From Enterococcus sp. 4G2_DIV0659 (GTDB taxonomy: Bacteria; Bacillota; Bacilli; Lactobacillales; Enterococcaceae), in contig NZ_NGLE02000001.1 in the NCBI RefSeq assembly GCF_002140715.2, forward strand, positions 1,359,001 through 1,423,000: a stretch of 64,000 bases of DNA. Reading direction: 5' to 3'. The position numbers and the translations under genes are program-made. Each line of letters opens with the position of its first letter. Positions within the stretch are counted from its first letter, which is position 1. A model generated the notes under the pieces. The model made no database searches and was not told the DNA's origin. It saw nothing but the letters and a program-made list of their open reading frames with translations. Shown here in pieces: positions 8,019-16,050 of this stretch.

Positions 8019-9269
8019 ATGACTTATAAACACCTAAGGAAATATAGTTATGATGACCCCGTTAAATATTCCGATGAAGTTATGAAACGTACTAATAATT
8101 TTGTTGCAGTAAAGCTTCCGTTTCATATTAATCCTTTTTCAAGGGAGCAAAAACAATACGACAAAAATTTCCAACTGTTTTATCTTCCTATAAAAGAAAT
8201 CAGTTTTCTCAGAGAAAAATTATACGAAAATTCTAAAAAGATAACCAGTTTAATGGGAAATCTTCCCCCTGTTGCTCAAAAAAAGGTTTTCTTTAACAAT
8301 TTGATTGAAGAAATCAAAGCAACAAATGATATAGAAGGAATACACAGTACTCGAAAGGAAATCGGAGAAGCGATTGCTGAAGTTGAAGAAAACCTAACAA
8401 AGAACAAAAGATTTCATGGTTTAGTAAATTTATATATGAAATTCCAAGATAGTGAATATAGCGAGATTAAAACAATCGAAGATATCCGCACGATTTATGA
8501 TGCTCTTCTCGATGCCGAAATAGACAAAAATGATTTACCAGATGGAAAATTGTTCAGAACAAATAAAGTATATATAAGTAAAAACGGCAAACATGTACAT
8601 GAAGGTATAGGAAATCAAAATACAACCGAAGTAGACATATCTAATGCTCTCCAAAACCTTGTTAATTTCATGAATAATCATGAAGTTCCATCTCTTGAAA
8701 AATGCATAACCTCTCATTATTATTTAGAATACATCCATCCATTTTACGATGGGAATGGTAGATTAGGACGTTTCATTGCTTGTTCTTATTTATCTAGAAA
8801 ACTAGATTTTCTTTCAGCAATAAGTTTTAGTAGTTCAATAAAAAAACAAAAAGGCGTTTATGGTACCGCATTTTCTGAAGTATCACATCCACGTAATCAT
8901 GGTGAATTGACACTTTTCATCATTGAAATGTTTGAACTCTTATCAAAAGGACAAGAAAATATTATTGATAACTTAGTTTTAGGAATCAATTCTTTAAAGA
9001 CAATCATTGCCTACTTAGATACCTTAGAACTAAATGAACTTCAATATAATATTTTATTCATCCTTTCCCAAGATTATTTATTTTCTGCCGCAGGTGATAA
9101 TATTAAAGATAAAGACTTTCTTGATATTTGTGAAGTAGGCAGAAAAAAAATAAATACAGCTATGGAATTTTTAAAAGCGAATGATTTTATTGTCGAAGTG
9201 AAACAAAAACCTAAAACTCATGCTCTTTCAAAATCTTTTATTAGCGAAATCAATCGGTTGATAGATTAA
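8019..9269 (+). CDS. Fic family protein (class II, putative AMPylase)
   Basis: Fic enzymes transfer AMP, or another nucleotide moiety, to target hydroxyl groups. The 416-aa protein has the catalytic motif HPFYDGNGRLGR near residue 240 and, ahead of the core, the inhibitory helix motif (S/T)xxxE(G/N) as TNDIEG (about residue 106); this arrangement defines class II Fic proteins, which inhibit themselves. The N-terminal part resembles the Fic_N/DUF4172-type domain (LPPVAQKKVFFNNLIEEI), and the C-terminal 80 residues look like a winged helix. The GGAGATTTATT ribosome site precedes the ATG. No antitoxin gene adjoins it, in keeping with intramolecular inhibition. The target is unknown. Confidence 0.9.
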   Translation: MTYKHLRKYSYDDPVKYSDEVMKRTNNFVAVKLPFHINPFSREQKQYDKNFQLFYLPIKEISFLREKLYENSKKITSLMGNLPPVAQKKVFFNNLIEEIKATNDIEGIHSTRKEIGEAIAEVEENLTKNKRFHGLVNLYMKFQDSEYSEIKTIEDIRTIYDALLDAEIDKNDLPDGKLFRTNKVYISKNGKHVHEGIGNQNTTEVDISNALQNLVNFMNNHEVPSLEKCITSHYYLEYIHPFYDGNGRLGRFIACSYLSRKLDFLSAISFSSSIKKQKGVYGTAFSEVSHPRNHGELTLFIIEMFELLSKGQENIIDNLVLGINSLKTIIAYLDTLELNELQYNILFILSQDYLFSAAGDNIKDKDFLDICEVGRKKINTAMEFLKANDFIVEVKQKPKTHALSKSFISEINRLID

Positions 9270-9277
9270 AGATAAAG

Positions 9278-9321
9278 AGGTGGTTGGGCCATCACTCTAT
9301 GAGTCAATATCCCAACCACCT
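9278..9321 (+). terminator. Terminator after the Fic gene
   Basis: An 11-bp stem AGGTGGTTGGG (9278-9288) / CCCAACCACCT (9311-9321) with a 22-nt loop begins 9 bp after the Fic stop. The tail AAAAAATG is A-rich on this strand, so termination efficiency is uncertain. Confidence 0.6.
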
Positions 9322-9418
9322 AAAAAATGAATGCACTGTGAGAAAAGAAACAATTTCGTCTTGCTTCTCAGACTTAAACACTCCTGTTCTTATCTCATTC
9401 CTTTTTATTTTTGTTGAC

Positions 9419-10249
9419 TTAGTTTTCCTTCATCTCAATTCCTAACTCATTTTTTAAATACCCGCCTAAATCTTGTTCCTCACCTGTAGAAACATTCTTG
9501 ATTTTCCATGTTTTTCCAATCTCATTAGGGAGAGAATGTGTTCTTGTAATTGGTTGTTCTTGGTCTTCTAATAGCAAAGCACCATATTGATAACCTTCTA
9601 AAATATAAGCTTTTCTTTCTTCACTATATGTTGCAAAGAACAAATATACCTCGCCTGCTTGAAGTTCGATATCGCCACCTTCTCTTACTTCCACCCAATC
9701 TTCACTTTGAGTAATAGGAGGTCGACCTGAATCTGCTCTCAAACGATTGTGTTTGTCTACTTCTTCTTTTTCGGCATTTTTAAAGCGATCTTTTTCTTTG
9801 ATAACACCGCCTGAACGGATAAATGCTACTTCTTTTTCTGTTGTTCCTTCGATATTTTTCAATACTTCTAGCTTTCCGTACGTATCAGGTAATATGCTGT
9901 TACTGTCAGTTTCAGCAAGATCGGCGTCTACATCTGCTTTATCAATAGACGTTACCCGCGCTAAGAAAATAGTGTTTGTGTTTTCTTGAAGGCTTCTTGG
10001 GTTGGTATTATCGTACATTAGAAATGATTCTACTGTTGATGATTGTACGTTGGAACGATCAACTTCGTCTAGGTAGGAATAGTATTTTTCTTTTTTGACT
10101 TCTGGTGTTTTTTCTTTTTCAGTTGTGACTTTTGCTTCGCTTTTTTCTGTAGGAGCTTCTTTGACTTCGGTTTTTTTTGAAGAGGTATTGTTGCAAGCAG
10201 TTAAAATGATGCTGAAACAAAGAAGTGCTGTTATTGTTCGTTTTATCAT
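9419..10249 (-). CDS. Putative lipoprotein of unknown function
   Basis: Secreted lipid-anchored protein of 276 aa. The N-terminus MIKRTITALLCFSIILTAC is a type II signal peptide with lipobox LTAC, so Cys19 would be acylated. A low-complexity charged linker rich in Lys, Glu and Thr follows to about residue 55, then a folded part of about 220 aa containing NTIFLARVTSIDKADVD and ELQAGEVYLFFATYSEE, which reads like beta-rich sequence. I do not recognise a family. GGTGATAATAA precedes the ATG. The gene is the last before the long non-coding region at 10.3-12.4 kb. Confidence 0.72.
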   Translation of the reverse strand: MIKRTITALLCFSIILTACNNTSSKKTEVKEAPTEKSEAKVTTEKEKTPEVKKEKYYSYLDEVDRSNVQSSTVESFLMYDNTNPRSLQENTNTIFLARVTSIDKADVDADLAETDSNSILPDTYGKLEVLKNIEGTTEKEVAFIRSGGVIKEKDRFKNAEKEEVDKHNRLRADSGRPPITQSEDWVEVREGGDIELQAGEVYLFFATYSEERKAYILEGYQYGALLLEDQEQPITRTHSLPNEIGKTWKIKNVSTGEEQDLGGYLKNELGIEMKEN

Positions 10250-10414
10250 TTATTATCACCATCCAATGATAAACTCTTCATCATTATATCAAAAACAAAC
10301 GAAAAGTTATATATTACATCCCAAATAAACTTATATTATTTCTAAAACAAAATTTATTCACACAAACTTACATTCCCCCATTGACTCTCCACCTCACTTA
10401 AATTAAAATGGAAT

Positions 10415-10713
10415 GAGATAGAACGAAAAAAATCTAGCCAAACGAACTTCGTTCAGCTAGACAAAATAAAAAGGCACTCTGCAGGAAGATTGGTCGTCAT
10501 CCCACAGAGCCTTATACAATCAGCACGACCTGATCGTACAAGTTGCCCTTAGTCAATTTTCATTGACTGTTTTTATTTTACTCAATATTTCATGAAATTA
10601 CTAGTGTTTTTTCTGATGTTCTGAGTTTAACGACAAAAACAGTTCAATGCTTCTTAATTGTACTTAGCGCGGTTTCGGCAGGTGTCCGAAACCGTTTTTT
10701 TTCGTTCTATCTC
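10415..10713. other. Inverted-repeat-bounded structured element with outward terminators
   Basis: An 18-bp perfect inverted repeat, GAGATAGAACGAAAAAAA at 10415-10432 and its complement at 10696-10713, bounds this 299-bp segment. Each end repeat is the T-run of an outward-facing terminator: leftward, stem TCTAGC (10433-10438) / GCTAGA (10456-10461); rightward, stem CGGTTTCGG (10670-10678) / CCGAAACCG (10686-10694) plus eight T. Inside are a rightward terminator AGTCAAT-TTTC-ATTGACT (10551-10568, then T-rich) and a leftward one (10472-10512). The core around 10512-10557, with AATCAGCA and CAAGTTGCCC, recurs near 10898-10943. No credible ORF is present. It looks like one or more short regulatory or antisense RNAs. 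Confidence 0.5.
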
Positions 10714-10836
10714 TAAGGATGGAAGCACGTTTGACGTTTTGCTCATCTTTAGAAACTGCTGTAAACGTCTGTGTGTTTGTGCTTACTTTGACGAGGCAAG
10801 CCATTTCATGTTGTGACAGATCGTTTCAGCACGATG

Positions 10837-11024
10837 ATAACGAGGAAACAGCCGACACCTCAAAAGGCTAGGCAGTAACCAACCTTTTTGAAGCCGAATA
10901 TAATCAGCATACACTGAACAATCAAGTTGCCCGAGTCAATGCATAAAAGGAATGCTATCTACCAGATTATTACATAGCATTCGATCAGAGCTTTATTATC
11001 AAAGGCTGACTGTTTCCTCGTTAT
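10837..11024. other. Second inverted-repeat-bounded structured element
   Basis: A 15-bp perfect inverted repeat (ATAACGAGGAAACAG at 10837-10851, complement at 11010-11024) bounds 188 bp. Inside are TATAATCAGCA, CAAGTTGCCCGAGTCAATG (a near copy of the core in the element at 10415-10713) and a strong hairpin GAATGCTAT / ATAGCATTC near 10951-10982. No ORF is credible. The stretch 10714-10836 between the two elements contains nothing I can name. Confidence 0.45.
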
Positions 11025-11216
11025 TATTCCATTTTTCACTTGCAAAATCAACCCTATTTACTAACATCATTGTCAAATATTCAGTACATTTCTGATGTAA
11101 TCTTTGATATACTATAATTAGTTGAATAATGGCTGAGGCTCTGAAAAAGGAGTTGATGCCATAAAGATATGTCTTTATCGCTTTTGTCCTGCTTTAGTGC
11201 ATAGGAAAAGCGGTCC

Positions 11217-11321
11217 TTGAAAGATTTGTTAAAAGATATCGCTTCAAAAATAGTTGTCACGCTAGTGGCTTACTATATTGTCGAAGGGATTAAAATCTTT
11301 GTCACTTTGATTTTTAGGTAA
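11217..11321 (+). CDS. Small hydrophobic toxin-like peptide, copy 1
   Basis: 34-aa peptide read from TTG: a charged start (KDLLKD), a hydrophobic stretch IVVTLVAYYIVEGI and an end IFVTLIFR. One transmembrane helix is likely, the profile of type I toxins acting at the membrane. The start is uncertain. The TTG at 11217 has GGAAAA about 10 nt upstream, and that site is paired in the leader (CGCTTTT 11179-11185 with AAAAGCG 11206-11212). In copies 2 and 3 the same frame is open back to an ATG 48 bases earlier, but in this copy a TAG at 11202-11204 interrupts it. If the ATG is the true start, copy 1 is disrupted. Confidence 0.55.
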   Translation: MKDLLKDIASKIVVTLVAYYIVEGIKIFVTLIFR

Positions 11322-11457
11322 AAAAAGACCACTATCTGCTCGACTAAAGTAAGATAGTGGCAACATTAAACAATCGGGCTTTAGTCAGAACTCAACTAAA
11401 GAGTCAGTGTTATCAGCACTGGCTTTTTTGTAATCGTAATAATTATCGATTACTCTC
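11320..11457 (-). ncRNA. Antisense antitoxin RNA candidate, copy 1
   Basis: Minus-strand promoter TTGCTT (11488-11493), 18-bp spacer, TATAAT (11464-11469); predicted start near 11457. The RNA would end at stem CCACTATCT (11329-11337) / AGATAGTGG (11352-11360) followed on this strand by TCTTTTTTT. Length is about 138 nt. It overlaps the 3' untranslated part of toxin copy 1 but not the peptide ORF. Confidence 0.6.
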
Positions 11458-11656
11458 TTGTCAATTATACCTTATAAAGTCTCTGGAAAGCAACTTATCA
11501 TACTAATTTTTGTAAAATATTTAATACACTATTGATACATTTTTTGATATACTATAACTAGTTGAATAACGGCTGAGGCTCTGAAAAAGGAGTTGATGCC
11601 ATAAAGATATGTCTTTATCGCTTTTGTCCTGCTTTAGTACATTGGAAAAGCGGTCC

Positions 11657-11761
11657 TTGAAAGATTTGTTAAAAGATATCGCTTCGAAAATAGTTGTCAC
11701 GCTAGTGACTTACTATATTGTCGAAGGGATTAAAATCTTTATCATTTCTATTTTTGAGTAA
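11657..11761 (+). CDS. Small hydrophobic toxin-like peptide, copy 2
   Basis: Second copy, 34 aa from TTG, or 50 aa if translation begins at the in-frame ATG at 11609 (MSLSLLSCFSTLEKRS before the shared KDLLKD part). Relative to copy 1 it has A18T near the middle and a changed tail, FIISIFE instead of FVTLIFR. Length and hydrophobic profile are kept. The AAAGGAG in the leader stands 16 nt before the ATG at 11609 but only 3 nt before an ATG-CCA-TAA mini-ORF, so translation may be coupled or attenuated through that. Confidence 0.55.
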   Translation: MKDLLKDIASKIVVTLVTYYIVEGIKIFIISIFE

Positions 11762-11896
11762 AAAAAGACCACTATCTTCCACGCTAAAGTAAGATAGTGG
11801 CAATTCGTCTTATCGAGCTTTAGTCAATATTCAACTAAAGAGTCAGTGTTATCAGCACTGGCTTTTTTGTAATCGTAATAATTATCGATTACCTTC
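11760..11896 (-). ncRNA. Antisense antitoxin RNA candidate, copy 2
   Basis: Minus-strand TTGCTT (11927-11932), 18-bp spacer, TATAAT (11903-11908). It ends at stem CCACTATCT (11769-11777) / AGATAGTGG (11792-11800) and a T-run. The block 11801-11816 between the conserved hairpins differs almost completely from its counterpart in copy 1. Confidence 0.6.
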
Positions 11897-12095
11897 TCAT
11901 TAATTATACCTTATAAAGTCTTTAGAAAGCAACTTATCATACTAATTTTTGTAAAATATTTAATACACTATCGATACATTTTTTGATATACTATAACTAG
12001 TTGAATAACGGCTGAAGCTCTGAAAAAGGAGTTGATGCCATAAAGATATGTCTTTATCGCTTTTGTCCTGCTTTAGTGCATTGGAAAAGCGGTCC

Positions 12096-12200
12096 TTGAA
12101 AGATTTGTTAAAAGATATCGCTTCAAAAATAGTTGTCACGCTAGTGGCTCACTATATAGTTGAAGTGATTAAAATCTTTATCACTTTGATTTTCAGGTAA
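12096..12200 (+). CDS. Small hydrophobic toxin-like peptide, copy 3
   Basis: Third copy, 34 aa from TTG, or 50 aa from the in-frame ATG at 12048. It differs from copy 1 by three residues (Y19H, G24V, V29I); the ORF length, charged start and ending FITLIFR are kept. The preservation of reading frame across three diverging copies favours a translated peptide over chance. It has its own promoter (TATAAC at 11992-11997) and terminator (12284-12310). Confidence 0.55.
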   Translation: MKDLLKDIASKIVVTLVAHYIVEVIKIFITLIFR

Positions 12201-12337
12201 AAAAAGGCCACTATCTGACCCGCTAAAGTAAGATAGTGGCAATGTATTACACTTTCGAGCTTTAGCCAAAATTCAACTAAAGAGTCAGTGTTTCCGCACT
12301 GACTTTTTTTGTAATCATCATAAAAATGATTACCTTC
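12200..12337 (-). ncRNA. Antisense antitoxin RNA candidate, copy 3
   Basis: Minus-strand TTGTTT (12368-12373), 18-bp spacer, TATAAT (12344-12349). It ends at CCACTATCT (12208-12216) / AGATAGTGG (12231-12239), then CCTTTTTTT. The variable block lies at 12240-12259. Confidence 0.58.
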
Positions 12338-12389
12338 TTTTTTATTATACCTTATAAAGCATACAAAAAACAACTTATGATAGTCAGAA

Positions 12390-12435
12390 CAGATACAACG
12401 AGGAAGATAGCGATTCACCTCCCTCGTTATATCTG
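12390..12435. terminator. Inverted repeat at the end of the quaternary-amine transporter operon
   Basis: A 14-bp stem with one mismatch, CAGATACAACGAGG (12390-12403) / CCTCGTTATATCTG (12422-12435), lies 15 bp past the leftward stop at 12451. It could end that operon. Confidence 0.55.
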
Positions 12436-12450
12436 CTCTTTTATCAATTA

Positions 12451-13968
12451 CTATTTTTCCAACATTTTATGCTCCACTAAATAATCATGTGCAACAGTCG
12501 CTGGATCTTTTTGCTCCACATTCACTTGGTAATTCATCTCACTCATTTCTTCTTCCGTGATTTTACCAACTAATGGTTGCAATAATTCTTTTAATTCCGG
12601 ATATTTCTTAAGTGTCTCAGCTTTCAACAATGGCGCTCCTTGATACGGTGGAAAGAGTTCTTTGTTATCTTCTAAAATCACCAAATCATATTGCTTCAAT
12701 TCACTATCTGTCGAATAAGCGTCCACTACATTAACATCCCCATTATTGATGGCTTGATAACGCAAGGATGGTTCCATCGACTTCACATCAAAATTCAAGT
12801 TATACAATTTTTGCAACCCTTTATACCCGTCTTCACGGTCGATAAATTCTAGCGTGAAGCCAGCTTTTAACTGAGTCTCAACTTTTTTCAAATCCTCAAT
12901 CGTTTTCAGTCCATTTTCTTCTGCAAATGATCGTTTCACCGCAACAGCATAGGTATTTTGATAACGCATTGGTTCTAAATAATCCATATTTTCTTGTTTT
13001 TTGATTTGATTTCGTGCATATTCGTAGACTTCTTTTGGATCGTGGGAGGTGTTCTTATTGTCCTTTAAGAAGGTTTCAAGAACGGTTCCCGAAAACTCAG
13101 GATAGACATCGATTTCACCCGATTTTAAGGCATTGAATAAGAAACTGGTTTTTCCGAAGTTTGATTTTAAGTTTACATGGATGTCACTATTTGCTTCGAT
13201 CAATTCTTTATACATGTTGATCAAGATATCCGGTTCTGCGCCTAATTTCCCTGCAACGGTGATCTCTTTTTTTTCTGCTTCTTGATGCGTGTAAACAAAT
13301 GAACCCACTAATAAGGCAAGTAAGACCATGAAGGCTGCTATGATTCGTCTAACCGTGGCTTTTTCTAATAAGTGAATCCCAAAATTAAACAGGACAGCCA
13401 AGACAGCAGAAGAAATGGCCCCAATCAAAATCAGGTACACATTGTTTCGGTCGATTCCCAGTAAAATAAACGTTCCCAAACCACCTGCGCCGATCAATGC
13501 CGCAAGGGTAGCTGTTCCAATGATCATCACTGTTGCTGTGCGAATGCCTGAAATGATATACGGCAACGCCAACTGCAATTCAAATTTGATTAGCTTTTCC
13601 CGTTTGTTCATCCCAAAAGCTTCGGCCGCTTCTTCCAGTGAAGGATCAATTTCGGTCAAGCCTGTATAGGTATTTTGTAAAATGGGAAATAACGCATAAA
13701 TCACTAAAGCCACAATGGCTGGTGGACTGCCGATACCGATTAATGGAATCAATAATCCTAATAATGCTAGTGACGGAATCGTTTGGAAAATCCCTGTGAT
13801 TTGTAAGACAAATTCAGCCACTTTTTTATAATTCGTTAGTAAAATAGCTAACGGAATTGCGATAAGAATTGCAATCAGCAAGGACAGTAAAGACAATTGG
13901 ATATGCTCTACAACCGCTTGAATAAACTCTTCTTTACGGGCCGCAAATGTTTCGATCAGTTTTCCCAT
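12451..13968 (-). CDS. Quaternary-amine type ABC transporter, fused permease and substrate-binding protein
   Basis: About 505 aa. Residues 1-210 are an OpuCB/ProW-like permease with several membrane helices and the coupling motif region [21 protein letters not shown]. Residues about 230-505 form an OpuAC-type binding domain outside the membrane ([28 protein letters not shown]). The family imports glycine betaine, carnitine, choline or, in the EgtU branch, ergothioneine; the substrate cannot be read with certainty. I chose ATG 13968 because AGGTGA stands 8 nt upstream and the ATPase stop is one base before it; a GTG at 13980 would overlap the ATPase gene. Confidence 0.88.
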   Translation of the reverse strand: MGKLIETFAARKEEFIQAVVEHIQLSLLSLLIAILIAIPLAILLTNYKKVAEFVLQITGIFQTIPSLALLGLLIPLIGIGSPPAIVALVIYALFPILQNTYTGLTEIDPSLEEAAEAFGMNKREKLIKFELQLALPYIISGIRTATVMIIGTATLAALIGAGGLGTFILLGIDRNNVYLILIGAISSAVLAVLFNFGIHLLEKATVRRIIAAFMVLLALLVGSFVYTHQEAEKKEITVAGKLGAEPDILINMYKELIEANSDIHVNLKSNFGKTSFLFNALKSGEIDVYPEFSGTVLETFLKDNKNTSHDPKEVYEYARNQIKKQENMDYLEPMRYQNTYAVAVKRSFAEENGLKTIEDLKKVETQLKAGFTLEFIDREDGYKGLQKLYNLNFDVKSMEPSLRYQAINNGDVNVVDAYSTDSELKQYDLVILEDNKELFPPYQGAPLLKAETLKKYPELKELLQPLVGKITEEEMSEMNYQVNVEQKDPATVAHDYLVEHKMLEK

Positions 13969-13969
13969 A

Positions 13970-14923
13970 TTATTGATCACCTTTTTCTATCTTCGTCTCT
14001 ATAAAACGTAAAATCATTCGCTCTGTAATTTCACCAACTGGACCAGATTCGTCAACTAGTACAACCGTTTTCCCCTCTATAAGTAAACGAATCACACTTG
14101 GTAAATCCGTACCTAAATTCACGGTGGTCTCACTAGCTACTTGCCCATCTTCTATCAATCCAGATTCTACTAAGTTTTCTACACAATAATTCGCCAAATT
14201 AGTGTGTTCATGTTGGAAGAATTGTGCTACAAACTCATTAGCAGGGTGATTCTTGATTGCTTCTGGCGTATCTGTTTGAACGATTTTTCCTTCTTTCATC
14301 ACACAAATTCGATCACCTAAAAGTAAGGCTTCATTCATATCATGGGTTACAAAAACAACGGTACTTGCTAATTCTTTATGCAACTCTTTGATCAATAATT
14401 GGAGTTGCCCTCTGGAAATTGGATCTAACGCGCTGAATGGTTCATCCATCAAGATAATATCTGGTTTAGCCGCAATTGCTCGTAAGATGCCAATACGTTG
14501 TTGTTCACCACCAGATAATTCAGCAGGCTTTCGGTGAAGATATTCTTCTGGAGGCAAGCTGACTTTTTTTAATAGCTCTTCTGTTCTTTCCCGTCTTTTC
14601 GTTTTGCTCCAGCGCTTCATTTCTGGAATCAATTCGATGTTTTCTGCAACGGTTAGATTAGGAAAAAGTGCGATTTGCTGTAAAACGTAGCCAGTTTTTA
14701 AGCGTAGATCTTTTAGATTGTAATCAATTAGTCTGCGGTCATTAAAATAGATATCCCCATCCGTTGGTTCAATCAACCGATTGATCATTTTTAAAGTGGT
14801 TGTTTTTCCACTTCCACTCGGGCCTACTAATACAAAAAATTCACCATCTTTAATTGAAATGTCGAAGTTTTCTAATACCAATTGATCGTGGTATTTTTTA
14901 GATACATTTTGAAACTTAATCAT
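13970..14923 (-). CDS. Quaternary-amine type ABC transporter ATP-binding protein
   Basis: 317-aa ATPase partner of the fused permease/binding protein downstream. It shows Walker [18 protein letters not shown] (about residue 33), Q-loop LQQIALFPN, signature [14 protein letters not shown] and Walker [14 protein letters not shown], then the switch His in VTHDMNEAL. About 70 residues after the ATPase core resemble a degenerate CBS module, as in OpuCA-type regulators of osmotic activation. AGGTGAACAA precedes the ATG. The two genes form a complete importer in one operon. No regulator gene adjoins it. Confidence 0.9.
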   Translation of the reverse strand: MIKFQNVSKKYHDQLVLENFDISIKDGEFFVLVGPSGSGKTTTLKMINRLIEPTDGDIYFNDRRLIDYNLKDLRLKTGYVLQQIALFPNLTVAENIELIPEMKRWSKTKRRERTEELLKKVSLPPEEYLHRKPAELSGGEQQRIGILRAIAAKPDIILMDEPFSALDPISRGQLQLLIKELHKELASTVVFVTHDMNEALLLGDRICVMKEGKIVQTDTPEAIKNHPANEFVAQFFQHEHTNLANYCVENLVESGLIEDGQVASETTVNLGTDLPSVIRLLIEGKTVVLVDESGPVGEITERMILRFIETKIEKGDQ

Positions 14924-15116
14924 TTGTTCACCTCATTTTTTCTTGTATGCGTATACTATTTATCTTTAGGTAATCTTTCATTATTTTTCAGTATGTTTAT
15001 AAGTATACTTGAAAATGTTATTTGTATCTAACGACTTGTTTCTATTCTACAGAAAAAAACCTGACAACTGTCTGTCAGGTTTTAATCATTTGTCTAAAAA
15101 TAGTTCATCAAATTGT

Positions 15117-15645
15117 TTAATTTGGCACATTCTGTAATGTCCAAGTCAATTTGCCTTGGTATGCCCCTTTGTATGCTCCATTTTGAACAGTCAGTTGGAC
15201 ACCTTTTTTACGAGTAAGTCCTTCTTCTGTTGCTGCTGCTTCTGTATAGGATTCAAATATGTTTGCAAATCGGCCTTTTCCTTTCCCCTGCACTGCACGA
15301 AAGACTGTTCCAGTTGCTCCTTCTTTCGTCAATGTGACCGCATGTCCAATGACCTCGTTAGTTTCTAAACCAGCAGATTTTATTTTTTCAGTTGGAATAT
15401 ACAATTCCCAGCCTTTTAATTCTTTCCCTTCAGTTGTTTGCAGTGGTGTTGTCATAGCAACTTTTACATTCCAGCCCTTAGCAGACCCAGACATATCCGC
15501 CACTTCAATACCTGAACTATAGCCTTTAGCACCTTCTGTGGGTTCAGGTGTTACTTTATTTAATTTACTTGCTCGCATTGTACCGATTGGTACGTTCGGG
15601 AAATTAAAAAAGGAAGACACTTAAAATCTGAAAAAATTTTTTCAT
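15117..15645 (-). pseudogene. WxL-domain surface protein remnant, frameshifted and truncated
   Basis: Residues of a complete WxL cell-wall-binding domain are present: PNVPIGTMRASKLNKV at the start, GWNVKVAM (first WxL motif region) and LTWTLQNVPN at the end. WxL proteins normally have a signal peptide and often a large N-terminal part. Upstream, in another frame, an ATG at 15645 encodes MKKFFQILSVFLF and then stops; deleting one T from the six-T run at about 15607-15612 would join it to the WxL frame. Even then the signal peptide is incomplete and the middle of the protein is missing. I read it as an internally deleted relic; the GTG at 15620 is not a convincing start. Confidence 0.75.
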
Positions 15646-15934
15646 TAATCTTACACGCCCTTCTTTCTTTTAACTATTTAGTGGAGAGATAGAAGAAATC
15701 AATATTCTCTCATACAATTTTTTTATTAGAAAAGTTTCTTATATTGATCAGCTCAACCTGTTTCAGTCAAGATATCATTAGTCATAATACCTTGATTTCT
15801 AAACATAAAAACAACAAGTAAGCGTTTTTTAACAACATATAAGTACGTGACCTCTATCATTTTTATGGGATTACATATTTTCACCCAAAATTCAAAAAAA
15901 TGACCATCGGCTGAAGATTTTCGTTCTTTAAACC

Positions 15935-15987
15935 AAAAATAAGGTAGAATATCACTAGTTTCGTTAGCGATATCCTACCTTATTTTT
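15935..15987. terminator. Bidirectional terminator after pepV
   Basis: Stem AAAAATAAGGTAG (15935-15947) / CTACCTTATTTTT (15975-15987) with T- and A-runs built into both ends. It lies 64 bp beyond the leftward pepV stop. The rest of 15646-15934 is AT-rich and shows nothing else. Confidence 0.75.
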
Positions 15988-16050
15988 AATGTAATCAATT
16001 TTATCTATAAAGATTAACTGAAAAACAATTCACACAATCTTTGATGTTTA

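Larger units (their letters stand above)
11095..12373. repeat. Three tandem 440-bp direct repeats (type I toxin-antitoxin-like units)
   Basis: Three head-to-tail copies with a period of 440 and 439 bp. Each holds, on the plus strand, a promoter (TATAAT/TATAAC at 11113, 11553, 11992), an identical 5' leader with AAAGGAG, a hydrophobic peptide ORF and a terminator with a T6-T7 tail (ending 11429, 11868, 12310). On the minus strand each holds a convergent promoter whose RNA would end at a hairpin just past the peptide stop. Toxin mRNA and antisense RNA would overlap by about 110 nt at their 3' ends. The copies differ little in the leader and the peptide, and most in a 17-20 nt block inside the overlap. 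Confidence 0.75.

Noticed and set aside
8019..9269. Fic toxin with a separate FicA-type antitoxin gene
   Set aside because: No small gene adjoins it; the inhibitory motif is within the protein itself.
11095..12373. CRISPR array
   Set aside because: The repeats are 440 bp long with coding and terminator structure inside; there are no short repeats with unique spacers and no cas genes.
12152..12418. 88-codon minus-strand frame
   Set aside because: It runs antisense through toxin copy 3 and its terminators and is not open in the other two copies.
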